From the NCBI RefSeq assembly GCF_963576615.1, contig NC_088716.1:61350228-61414227 (forward strand): a stretch of DNA of 64,000 nucleotides. Reading direction: 5' to 3'. The DNA comes from Watersipora subatra. Lineage: Eukaryota; Bryozoa; Gymnolaemata; Cheilostomatida; Watersiporidae. Position numbers and translations under genes: made by a program. The notes below the pieces were generated by a model. It was not told the DNA's origin and ran no database searches. It saw only the letters and a program-made list of their open reading frames with translations. Positions 54,332-64,000 of this stretch are shown one piece after another (position 1 is the first letter of the stretch; each line of letters opens with the position of its first letter).

Positions 54332-57300
54332 GTAAGTGAGCTTGAATTGTGTAAGGTGGCTGTTAAGGCCTTTTATTTCATTCTATTCACAACAATAAGG
54401 TTGACACGGTTGTTTTGCTCTTTATATGGATTTGTTTGCTCATGCTCCATAAAAACAGTGGGGTTACAAGATCAAAAAATACACTTAGACTGACGATATT
54501 TTTTGATTCTCTGTTGCGCATTACATAGTTTTTTGTTTAGTTAGTTACATTCAAGATACTACCAATAGGGGGGGAGATAACGACTAGTTTACTAATAATA
54601 CAGATTTGATTTTAAAGTTTTTTTTATAATATTTGTTTATTTTGCAGACCATGCATATAAAGATGTATTGGAATACAGGGATGAAAGACTTGAAACAAGT
54701 AATAGAGAAGATATAAACTCTGCATATTTAGCCCACATGTGTTCAAAGTAAGTCAAGGTTTTATAAGCATCAACAATTAGTAACTAGTTTGAATTGACAT
54801 TTGTTGGAGTTCATGCTACGACCTTGACCTTGATCACACAAAGTCATTCTATATGAACTAAGTACTGCTGTCGAGTTTTCATTTAATAATTTACTGGATG
54901 AATGCGCGGCATTGCCCGTGTAATAAAAAGTTTTTGCGCAGAATACTTATTGTTATTTAACATAACAGCAGTTACCATACAAAATTTCAAATTTCGTATC
55001 CTGAGAAAAATATTTTGTCAAGGTCAAATAAATGAGGAAATAAAAATAAAATGGCTGTAAAAGTGTTCCAATGTAAATGTAAAATAATTAGCAAGTAATA
55101 GCTAAGTAAAGTCTGTTTTGCTACAATTATAATGAAAAATTATTTGGTAATGATACAATTATTTCAAACTGCAAAAACTAAATAAAGTTCTTGAATATTT
55201 TGAGTTAATAATAACAATTAGTGCATAGAAGTGTGTGTGTCTAAAAAGATTACTGTTCCAACAGAAGCTGTACATCAAAACTTTGAATACGACGATACCG
55301 GTACCTCTTGATACTGGTACAAATGCAAAAATGAGATATCGTACTGTCTTTGTCTGATAATTTGTCTGACTAAAGGAAGATAGAATGTAGAGACAATTCC
55401 TACTCGAAATAATACAACTATTTGCGTGAAAAGTATTTATCATTTACAGATTTAGTAGTAGAACCTTAGGAAAAAATGGAAATAGGACTGTAACGGCACA
55501 GTTGAAATTGAATGTAATGGCAGCAAAAAATTAGCTTTTAAGCAATTTCAACAAATAATGAGTGCACAAGGTAATATTAATTTATAGTAAAAAATGCACA
55601 TTTAGTGTGTGCAATCGTAAAAAAAATATAGAGTATATGGTGAGAGCGATGGGGACGAGAAAAACAGCTTAGCTTTGTGGTTAGGTGTGCTTGTTTACAC
55701 ACTTGTGCAATCTTTTTTAATTTTACGATCTTTTGCAAAATTAAAAAAGATTGCAAAACTGCAATCTTCGAGAGAAACCAATACAATGCAAATTTTTTGT
55801 TTTTAGACTATAGCTGGACAGACGAACAATAGACAAATCTGAGATTTATATTCATATAAATTGAAAATAGCTTTGTCTGTGTTGTTAGCATTGTCTGTGT
55901 TGTTAGCTTTGTCTGTGTTGTTAGCATTGTCGGTGTTGTTAGCATTGTCTGTGTTGTTAGCACTGTCTGCGTTGTTAGCATTGTCTGTGTTGTTAGCATT
56001 GTCGGTGTTGTTAGCATTGTCTGTGTTGTTAGCACTGTCTGTGTTGTTAGTGTTGTCTGTGTTGTTAGCATTATCTGTGTTGTTAGCATTGTCTGTGTTG
56101 TTAGCATTGTCTGTGTTGTTAGCGCTGTCTGTGTTGTTAGCATTGTCTGTGTTGTTAGCATTGTCTGTGTTGTTAGCATTGTCTGTGTTGTTAGCATTGT
56201 CTGTGTTGTTTGCATTGTCTGTGTTGTAAGCATTGTCTGTGTTGTTAGCATTGTCTGTCTTGTTAGCATTGTCGGTGTTGTTAGCATTGTCTGTGTTGTT
56301 AGCATTGTCTGTGTTGTTAGCATTGTCTGTGTTGTTAGCATTGTCTGTGTTGTTAGCATTGTCTGTGTTGTTAGCACTGTCTGTGTCGTTAGCATTGTCT
56401 GTGTCGTTAGCATTGTCTGTGTTGTTAGCATTGTCTGTGTTGTTAGCATTGTCTGTGTTGTTAGCATTGTCTGTGTTGTTAGCATTGTCTGTGTTGTTAG
56501 CATTGTCTGTGTTGTTAGCACTGTCTGTGTTGTTAGTGTTGTCTGTGTTGTTAGCATTATCTGTGTTGTTAGCATTGTCTGTGTTGTTAGCATTGTCTGT
56601 GTTGTTAGCATTGTCTGTGTTGTTAGCATTGTCTGTGTTGTTAGCATTGTCTGTCTTGTTAGCATTGTCTGTGTTGTTAGCATTGTCTGTGTTGTTAGCA
56701 TTGTCTGTGTTGTTAGCATTGTCTGTGTTGTTAGCATTGTCTGTGTTGTTAGCATTGTCTGTGTTGTTAGCATTGTTAGCATTAGTCTAGAGAATATTGT
56801 GTTCTAGATGTTTTGATTCTGCCGCTTTTCATAAATTTCGTCCCTTGTCGTTGATGCAGTGTTTAGGTAAAAACTAACTTCATACTTTTAATCCATTCTC
56901 ATAAAAGATGCCAAGGAACCGAATTTATCCTTGCAGAGGAGAATACCCGAGGAACCTTTTTTATCATTAGCTAAAAATATCAATCTGTTTATCATTTTAG
57001 TCAGGACACTTGTTTGAAGAAGTTGAAGACTTTTCGAATAGATGAGTCTCAAGAAGATATAACTTATGAATCTGCTAGATTGAAAACATTTCTAGCATCT
57101 AACAAGTTATCCGCAAAGGAAGCGTCTCTATTAGCGAATGAAGGAATCTATCTCACAGGTAAGGCTGTGTTATCAGCAGATCTTAGTCTAAAGTTGCAGA
57201 CAATCTTAGGACAATCACAGGGTTAGCTAGAGACAGTATGAGATAAATCCCAGACGTGTAGGGCATCTGTATTTTATGCTGGCACTACCTAATACCTTAA

Positions 57301-60300
57301 CTCAGACAAACTACCAACTGTGGATTATTATTAGGAGACACCAGTTTATATCAAAATATTATTCCAGTAAGTTTTTTCAACTTTAGCCTGTATTCTAATC
57401 GGTATACAAGTGTAATACATTAGTCGTTACACCTGTATATTAGTTACTTCTACTAGACAGTACACTAGTTGGTACTAATACTGTATGCACTAGTTGGCAC
57501 TACTACTATACACTAGTTGGTACTACTACTATACACTAGCTGGTACTACTACTATACATTAGTTAGTATTACTACTATACACTAGTTGGTACTACTACTA
57601 TACACTAGTTGGTACTACTACTATACACTAGTTGGTACTACTACTATACACTAGTTACTATTACTATACACTAGTTAGTACTACTACTATACACTAGTTA
57701 GTACTACTACTATACGCTAGTTAGTACTACTACTATACACTAGTTGGTAATACTTTCAGTCGTGTTGAGTGGCTGGTGTATAACAAGTTCTATTCTAATT
57801 CTAGCTGATGCCAACTCACATGAGATTTTCAAATGCGCCTTCTGCCACTTCAGCTCCAGTCAGACTAACTCAGAACAACTAATTTCTCTTCACCGGCGCA
57901 TTGCTCCATTATGTCCAAAAGAAAGGAGTAATACTACAAATACTCGCAAAAACAAACCGGACATTTACGGAGCCGCACACTTTGGCATGGAAATAGACTA
58001 TTCTTACAATCAGCTAGGCATCCATGACGAAAAGCCTGAGTCTCCTGAAATGGCTGTGTTTGAAAGACGACTTGAGACTTTCTTGACTTTTCCTCATCCT
58101 GAACTAGATGTCAAAAAGCTAGTCGAAGCTGGCTATTATTACCAAGGTATTGTTAGGGGTGATAACACCGAGTGACTAGTTTAACAGAAGATCTTACATG
58201 CCGAGGATGGGTTGCTTGTATGAGTTTGACAAGATATTTAAACTTTAGTGCAACTAGTTTGTTACGCATAAGTTGCAAAGCGACCGTGACCCAAAAACGA
58301 GTCTCTTTATTCAATTTAACTCCGGATCATTGAAACGATAGTATTTGAATTCATCGGCAGCGGACAACTCCGAACCCATTAATAGAATGGAAACAGTGAT
58401 TATCATTATGTATATTAGTCTTTTACCATATGTTCATTATGTCAGTTATATTCCTATATATGTATTGATCTTAATCATACTATATAGAGAAGAAGTCTTA
58501 CTTTGGAATACAACTTACTTGTTTGTTGTCATCTCCTGATTATATTCATGTTGAGTCGCTCCATATTAAAGACTTTTCATATACAGAAACAAACATAGCG
58601 CTTGATTGGCTGCCTAGATAAAACCTATTGGTGGTTTCACCAAACGGTTGATTTGCTGTCCTTTAAACCAAGAATGTCTTAGATGAGAGTGTGATTTCTA
58701 GGAGGTGAAGGAGTCGTCTGCTTTTGGTGCGATTCTACCTCGACAAATTGGAGTGCTGGAGAGAACTTTTGGGTCAGACATGCAAGGACTTCACCCAAAT
58801 GCAGATTCCTCTATCTTCAAAAGGGGCAGGAGTTTATAGATAGAGCAATAGAAGAGCATGGAGTATTTCCTACTCTCCTCCCTGATTCTACCATGGTATA
58901 GTATATGTTTCTATTTGCTGTATAAGTGGTATTTAGTAACAAGTTATAAAGCATTCAGAGGATTATTGCTTTCTGCATATGATTCTGCGACTAAAGACCT
59001 TCGCATAGTATAAGCTTGTGAAAACTCAGCGATCAAACTAAGCCAGCAATTTAAAGATATCTGCTAACAGAATAAACCAGGTGGCTTTTACACCATTTGC
59101 AAAACTCTCCCAATGATGATGCTAATACGTAGCTTTTTCTAGTAAGTCATACACTTTTACACAATATTAACCATGTTTCTGCGTATTACAGACAGTTAGC
59201 ACTAGAATGCTGAGACCTCGAATGCATGCCAACTGTGTACAAACAGCGCTAGCTTTAGGAGTTGACCGAGAATCCATAACAACTGTTGTGAGAAACAGAA
59301 TCAAGGTAAAACATCAAGTGTTCAGCGCTGCTAAGTGAGATGTCTTTGTGTACACATTGTATCTAAATTTTAGTAGCTAAATGCAAACTTCTACTAGAAC
59401 CATATTCTCTATAGTTTGCTGCTTTGTTAGTCAAGTTAAATAGAAATGTTGTTTGTGCTAAGGATAGTATACTACCGTATAACAGAAATGAGCATAACCA
59501 GATCAGATTTGTCAACTCACAACCAAGACATGCTTGTCCTGTCAGGATAAAGTATTTTCAAATAACAATCAAAAGATTTGTTAAAACTACCAACAAGCTC
59601 TTCTTTTTTAGCGATATTGATATAAAAGTGGTGACTAAATAATAAAAAACTAAATAAATGTTCTCTAAAGCGTGTTTATCAATCTCAGAAGTGGAATTGC
59701 TTTTATAAATCAAATGTAATTCATTTTAGAAAAAGATGAATGACTTCACTTCAGCAGCAGATATTGTTCGTGAAATTACCGCTCTCGCGGAGGCTTCAGG
59801 AACTGTTGAAACAGTCGAGTTACATCTGCCTCAAGTTCTGCAGCCAGCAAGCCTTACAACTGAAGATGCTGAAAACGCAAGTGCTGTTGAAGGTGCTGAG
59901 GCTAACACTGAAGTCAAGGACACAGATAAGGCGTCAGAAGAGGTGGAAACAAAACTTGAAGAAGCTAACGGTCAACACAACAGTAAAGAAGTGAAAGATG
60001 AAGAGAGTAAAGCAGAAGAATTACCAAACGAACCGCCTTCTAAGATATCAATTGAAGGTAGAGTAATCTTCTCTTGCAAGCTATCTGAATTACCAAACGA
60101 ACCACCTTCTAAGATATCAATTGAAGGTAGAGTAATCTTCTCTTGCAAGCTATCTGAATGACCAAATGAACCACCTTCTAAGATATCAATTGAAAGTAGA
60201 GTAACCTTCTCTTGCAAGCTATCTTTATTCACTAGAATGAATTGGTTTATGGATGGTTTTATGGGGATATAAATTATTAATGTGATGCTGATTTGTAGAG

Positions 60301-61382
60301 GCAAAAACCAATAATATTTTCATAATGGTTGCGCTGCTCAACTAGCTGAGTTGGTAACCAATGAACTTCTAGATAAATATAAAACAGTGCAAATAGCGTA
60401 ATGTTCAACTGAGTATAAACTAAATAACTGATAGTAACCTTTTAATAACTTACCTAAGTACCTCAAAAAGGCACCAATAGCTGTTTTAATATTTTAAGAA
60501 TAAAATTACATGCTTTATCATCTTAATAAACATATAAAAGGTTTTTTAAATTGGCACTAAGCAGATTGATTTTACAGCACTCTCTTGCTGAAGCTATCTT
60601 CTCCTTACTCTTCTGCATTCTAAGGAAAGTTATAAAAAGTATTGATTAGACTGCGATTTAATTAAATCTGTTTCCTTTTTTACGAATGTCAAGGTTACTT
60701 GTAGAGATCCAATCGATGGCACTAAAGACGAAGAATCAGCTCATGTGTAAAATCTGCATGGTAGAAGTTGCTGGCATTATATCGCTTCCCTGTGCTCATC
60801 TCTGTAAGTTGGCTCTCATCCTTCAGACACAGGGTGCTTGCATTTTAACTGTAATAAGAAAAGTTCAAGACAGACATTTTATGTAAAGATTATGTAAATT
60901 TTATGCTGTCGGTACAGAAAGAGTATAACATTTAGTTAGCTAAGAGAAAACAGCTATTTACGAAATGACCCGTCACAATTTGCTGGCCTCACATTTCAAA
61001 GTTAATATTAATTATGAATTTATATATCTTTTCTATCTAAGTATATATATTAGAAGAATTTTGACTAAACTATTTTTGCGGCAGCTACAATGTTGTTTCA
61101 TCTGTAGCGCTTGGAGCTTGTCAGGCCGTGTCTTATATATATGTGTATATTTATGTATACATATATATATATGTATACATATATATATGTATACATATAT
61201 ATATATATATATATGTATACATATATATATATATGTATACATATATATATATGTATTCATATATATATATATGTATACATATATATATGTATGTATACAT
61301 ATATATATATATGTGTTCATATATATATATATATATATATGTATTTATATATATATATATATATGTATACATATATATATGT

Positions 61383-61432
<50 letters not shown>

Positions 61433-62739
61433 GTATACATATATATACATATGTATACATATATATATATGTATACATATATATATATGTATACATATAT
61501 ATATATATATGTATACATATGTATATATATATGTATACATATATATATGTATATATGTACTGTATACATATATGTAAGATGTATATTATAAAAATATATA
61601 TTGTATATTTATAATACATATATTTTTATATAGATTTACAATATGTATTTATATTATACAACTTTTGTATGTTATATATTTATAATAAATTTATATTATA
61701 TTATCTTTATACATGTACATGTATATATACATGTATAAATATAATACGTTTATTATAAATGTATTGTATTTATACATGTATATATATAGTATAATATAAA
61801 TTTAAAGTTGGTATAAATGTATAGTATACAAAAATTATATAATACAAATATATATTGTAACTTTATATAATAAAAATATATATATTGTAAATGTATAATA
61901 TACATATTTATATTATATAAATTTATATAATATATATTTATATTATATAAATTTATAATATATTATGTATATTACATGTGTTAATTAAGTATTTATGTTG
62001 TTTCATATATTTTATTAAAAAATGGAGGCAATAAGTTATAGTACTGAAGCCTGTAGTATCTGAGCAGTACAGACTCAGGTACTCAAGCAGTATAGCAATT
62101 ATTAAAATAAAATAGTTGTACCTTTATGAGTGAGCAGCCTTAAACACCATTATATCTGTTTTGTACTCCTAAACTCTCTATATAGACTTTCATAAGATGA
62201 ATTGGACTGTAATTCAGTTTTTATCTGTTGCAATGTTTAAACTTGAGGCCATATGCTAAAATCTGGTGGCTATAAAAGGTAAAGTTTAATGCATGTATGT
62301 ACATATTAAAAGGTAAAGTTTAATGCATGTATGTACATATTAAAAGGTAAAGTTTAATGCATGTATGTACATATTAAAAGGTAAAGTTTAATGCATGTAT
62401 GTACATATTAAAAGGTAAAGTTTAATGCATGTATGTACATATTAAAAGGTAAAGTTTAATGCATGTATGTACATATTAAAAGGTAAAGTTTAATACGTGT
62501 ATGTACATATTAAACCAAATCAGCAACAATGTATATGAAGTTAGGTGAGCATGATAAAATGTTTTAGCGAGCAATTAACTCGTAGCGCAGTCTATTTTCT
62601 GTAGGAACTCTAAACCGAATGATGAAATCTTGGTATATTTACAGTATCCTGTATTTCATGCTCGGCCGCCCTCAGTCAATGCGCCCTCTGCAGGGCTGAC
62701 ATCAAGGGAACTATAAGGGTCCATCTACCTCAAGGCTAA
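53997..62739 (+). CDS. Inhibitor-of-apoptosis protein, 3 BIR + UBA-like + RING, 9 exons
   Basis: Exons 53997-54331, 54648-54747, 57001-57158, 57805-58146, 58702-58895, 59192-59305, 59730-60057, 60705-60803 and 62645-62739 give 587 residues plus stop. Every splice phase agrees (1, 2, 1, 1, 0, 0, 1, 1). Domains in order: BIR1 (divergent), a linker, BIR2 split over two exons, BIR3 (canonical), a UBA-like helix segment, an acidic linker and a complete C3HC4 RING. IAPs bind caspases through BIR domains and act as RING E3 ligases; the UBA binds ubiquitin. These are family facts, and activity here is not shown. The first exon needs a phase-2 donor and no matching start exon was found, so the N-terminus is missing or uncertain. 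Alternative donors in exon 7 add 23 residues. Confidence 0.88.
54648..54747 (+). CDS. IAP exon: linker
   Basis: Codes for a polar, helical linker ([15 protein letters not shown]) with phase 1 to phase 2, no known domain. Acceptor TTTTGCAG, donor GTAAGT. Confidence 0.75.
55870..56777. repeat. 18-bp minisatellite in the IAP intron, about 50 copies
   Basis: Unit TTGTCTGTGTTGTTAGCA. Its length is a multiple of three, so long repetitive frames appear on both strands (ALSVLL and TMLTTQ runs). It lies between the linker exon and the first BIR2 exon and is not coding. Confidence 0.92.
57001..57158 (+). CDS. IAP exon: first half of BIR2
   Basis: [20 protein letters not shown] to the EGIYLTG motif; phase 2 to phase 1. 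It joins seamlessly to the next exon within the BIR fold. The preceding intron holds the 18-bp minisatellite. Confidence 0.85.
57468..57748. repeat. 23-bp minisatellite in the IAP intron
   Basis: About 12 copies of CACTAGTTGGTACTACTACT-type units in the intron interrupting BIR2. Confidence 0.85.
57805..58146 (+). CDS. IAP exon: second half of BIR2 and start of BIR3
   Basis: FKCAFCHF with downstream LHRRIAPLC completes the BIR2 zinc site (C-x2-C-x15-H-x6-C). After a polar linker, [10 protein letters not shown] and [10 protein letters not shown] start BIR3. Donor GTATTG is weaker than consensus. Confidence 0.88.
58702..58895 (+). CDS. IAP exon: canonical BIR3 zinc core
   Basis: VVCFWC, a Trp six residues later, then [11 protein letters not shown] give C-x2-C-x6-W...H-x6-C, the classical BIR signature. 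Then a helix ([12 protein letters not shown]). The donor GTATAG at 58896 is non-consensus but is supported by phase agreement and by the downstream UBA-like exon. Confidence 0.88.
59192..59305 (+). CDS. IAP exon: UBA-like segment
   Basis: [20 protein letters not shown] resembles the UBA helices of cIAP/XIAP (V-AL-xGF-R...V). With the first residues of the next exon ([14 protein letters not shown]) it completes a UBA-like three-helix region. Family assignment is by pattern and by position between BIR3 and the RING. Confidence 0.65.
59730..60057 (+). CDS. IAP exon: end of UBA and acidic linker
   Basis: Acidic, Glu/Ala-rich low-complexity linker before the RING. The donor is GTAGAG at 60058. 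The last 40 bases of this exon and its donor belong to a 69-base unit present three times, so an in-frame longer form ending at 60126 is possible. Confidence 0.75.
60018..60224. repeat. 69-bp triplication containing the exon donor
   Basis: Three copies (60018-60086, 60087-60155, 60156-60224) of a unit with ACCAAACGAACCGCCTTC and GTAGAGTAATCTTCTCTTGC. Copies 1 and 2 are nearly identical and copy 3 has more changes. Each copy carries a candidate donor (60058, 60127, 60196). A TGA lies at 60159-60161, before the third. Confidence 0.9.
60705..60803 (+). CDS. IAP exon: first half of RING
   Basis: [14 protein letters not shown] then LPCAHL, that is C-x2-C-x11-C-x-H, the first part of a C3HC4 RING. 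Acceptor TTGTAG ends at 60704 and donor GTAAGT starts at 60804. Confidence 0.88.
60865..62274. repeat. Large AT intron of the RING gene with TATACA microsatellite
   Basis: Part of the 1.84-kb intron splitting the RING. About 61130-61565 is (TA)n and TATACA-type repeat, and the sequence after it stays AT-rich to about 62000. The four or more open frames on each strand (Tyr-Ile-His runs) are repeat artefacts. Confidence 0.85.
62275..62513. repeat. 34-bp minisatellite in the RING intron, 7 copies
   Basis: Unit AAAGGTAAAGTTTAATGCAT plus GTATGTACATATTA; near-identical copies, so recently expanded. Confidence 0.92.
62645..62739 (+). CDS. IAP exon: second half of RING and C-terminus
   Basis: [15 protein letters not shown] completes the RING (C-x2-C-x6-C-x2-C), then [10 protein letters not shown], which matches the usual C-terminus of IAP RINGs. 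Stop TAA at 62737-62739. The exon is only 95 bases, and the last open frame is too short to be noticed without splicing. Confidence 0.88.
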
Positions 62740-63016
62740 CAGTTGGACAGCATTCATTAAAGTGATAACTCGTAAGGAATTAATTATATTATTGTTATTA
62801 TTATTGTGATTAATGTTGTGATTATTACTGGTTGATTATCTTTCACATTGTTAAGGGAGAGGTTTTGTAAATAATAAGTGTTTAATATTTACGTATAAGT
62901 AATAATGTATTTAATTACAATTTATAGTTATAATTTTGATTGAAGTATATTTAATTATTTAATTTTTGTGGCAATAGTAATAATAAGGTAAAGCGTATTG
63001 TTTTGTGTGTTTCCTC
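62740..63016. other. IAP 3' flank
   Basis: AT-rich. The downstream satellite marks the entry into the next family copy. Confidence 0.35.
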
Positions 63017-63190
63017 TGAGTGAAATACTATAATGGTTCTATGGTTCTATCTGTAATGGTTAGCATCTGGAACTCTGAGTGAAATACTATAATGGTTCTA
63101 TGGTTCTATCTGTAATGGTTAGCATCTGGAACTCTGAGTGAAATACTATAATGGTTCTATGGTTCTATCTGTAATGGTTAGCATCTGGAC
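63017..63190. repeat. 59-bp minisatellite, three copies, at the start of copy G
   Basis: Same unit and same position relative to exon 3 as the 31-copy array in gene D, again ending at a tRNA-like GAGTTCAATTTCTCCC. Confidence 0.85.
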
Positions 63191-63409
63191 CTTGAGTTCA
63201 ATTTCTCCCAAGACAAACTTTGATCACAGACAAATCTTTTAAATCTATAGCTGAGTATCAATAGTATCAGCGCTGCTAGAACTATGCATCCATAGATGTA
63301 ATTCTGTCATAGTTGTTATCGTAGGCTGTCTTATGTTATGTTTACATGCATAGTTTGAGTATAATAGCTAACAATCATTAGTCTCTATGAAACTGATTGT
63401 TTGTTTTAG

Positions 63410-63728
63410 AGGAGTTTGTGGCGTTAAATAAAAACTGTGAAGAAGACACAACACAAGCCTCTGCACAAAGTCACTCAACAACCACAGTTATTCCTCTAAC
63501 AGTATTGAGAACTACTCTGTTTATAACCAGAGCATCAACTGTCATAACCAACACCTCAGCTGCTAAGTCTGTGAAAAATGAAGACAAGACACTATAGTAA
63601 TAACAGGACTCATCATTACCTCAGCTGTAGCAGGATTGATAATAGTCGGATCTATCGTTGGTATCATCATTTATTGTTGGAAGTGACAAGCTAAACAAAG
63701 GAATGTAGATGTGCCACTAAATGATGAG
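63410..63728 (+). pseudogene. Copy G: family exon 3 with the same lesions as D
   Basis: Acceptor TTGTTTTAG ends at 63409. The stalk is close to D's but a TAG at 63595-63597 ends the frame before the helix, with the same two-base change, and the TGA after TGTTGGAAG recurs. The donor is at 63729. Exon 4 lies beyond the window. No exon 1 or exon 2 was found upstream within this window, unless the orphan exon 1 at 51221 is its remnant. Confidence 0.7.
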
Positions 63729-64000
63729 GTTAGTTCATTTGATACTGTCTAGTACTGGGACAATTGGGATACATCTAAAAGTTCTCATGAGGTCTGATGT
63801 GATATCAGTACGCAATATGACTAGCTGTACAGTTCCTATATATAGTAATTATCATAAGGTTGGATGTAATAATTAAATGGGATGTGTCAATTTACCTTTG
63901 CGAGATGTTGCTATGAGACTGAAGTTTTGGGAGACTTTGCGGACTACTTTGTATGTGAGTGTATACATACTCTCCCATACTTTTTGAGACCGTACTAGAA

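Noticed and set aside
55808-56790. Long TMLTTQ and ALSVLL frames
   Set aside because: 18-bp minisatellite inside an intron of the IAP gene.
60965-61620. Overlapping Tyr/Ile-rich frames on both strands
   Set aside because: TATACA microsatellite in the RING intron.

Overview
The window is animal (metazoan) nuclear DNA, not bacterial. Genes are split by GT-AG introns, it carries a Ty3/Gypsy LTR retrotransposon, tRNA-like SINE remnants and several inverted-repeat DNA elements, and it is AT-rich with many minisatellites. An inhibitor-of-apoptosis (IAP/BIRC) gene with three BIR domains, a UBA-like segment and a RING finger fits an invertebrate. The species cannot be fixed from the sequence. All recognised host genes lie on the + strand. 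Layout: 1-4.9 kb holds a frameshifted coding remnant, short repeats and a composite mobile element. 4.9-6.7 kb (gene A) and 10.4-15.6 kb (gene B) are two divergent members of a family of small type I membrane proteins, with a 795-bp foldback element between them. 17.0-24.6 kb is a nearly complete 7.66-kb Ty3/Gypsy element with long LTRs, a tRNA-Leu primer site and a textbook -1 frameshift signal. It is broken by one nonsense codon and a protease active-site change. 24.7-26 kb holds an inverted-repeat element and a 15-bp minisatellite. 26.7-51.2 kb is a tandemly duplicated array of the same membrane-protein family: C and E intact, D truncated before the membrane segment, F missing most of exon 2, and an orphan first exon at 51.2 kb. 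Spacers in this array are paralogous to each other, and mobile elements sit in some copies with empty sites in others. 54.0-62.7 kb is the IAP gene, rebuilt here from nine exons whose splice phases all agree (587 residues from the first recognised exon), with large satellites in its introns. 63.0-64.0 kb starts another family copy (G) with the same lesions as D. The family looks undescribed to me. Each intact member has a signal peptide, an ectodomain with eight cysteines at similar spacing, a Ser/Thr-rich stalk, one membrane helix, a short tail and a separate tiny last exon. In A, E, F and the uncoupled last exon of D this last exon ends in a [S/T]-x-V class I PDZ-type terminus. Diverse surface proteins amplified in tandem beside an IAP gene could suggest a recognition or cell-death locus, but that is inference from position only. 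No function is proven here.
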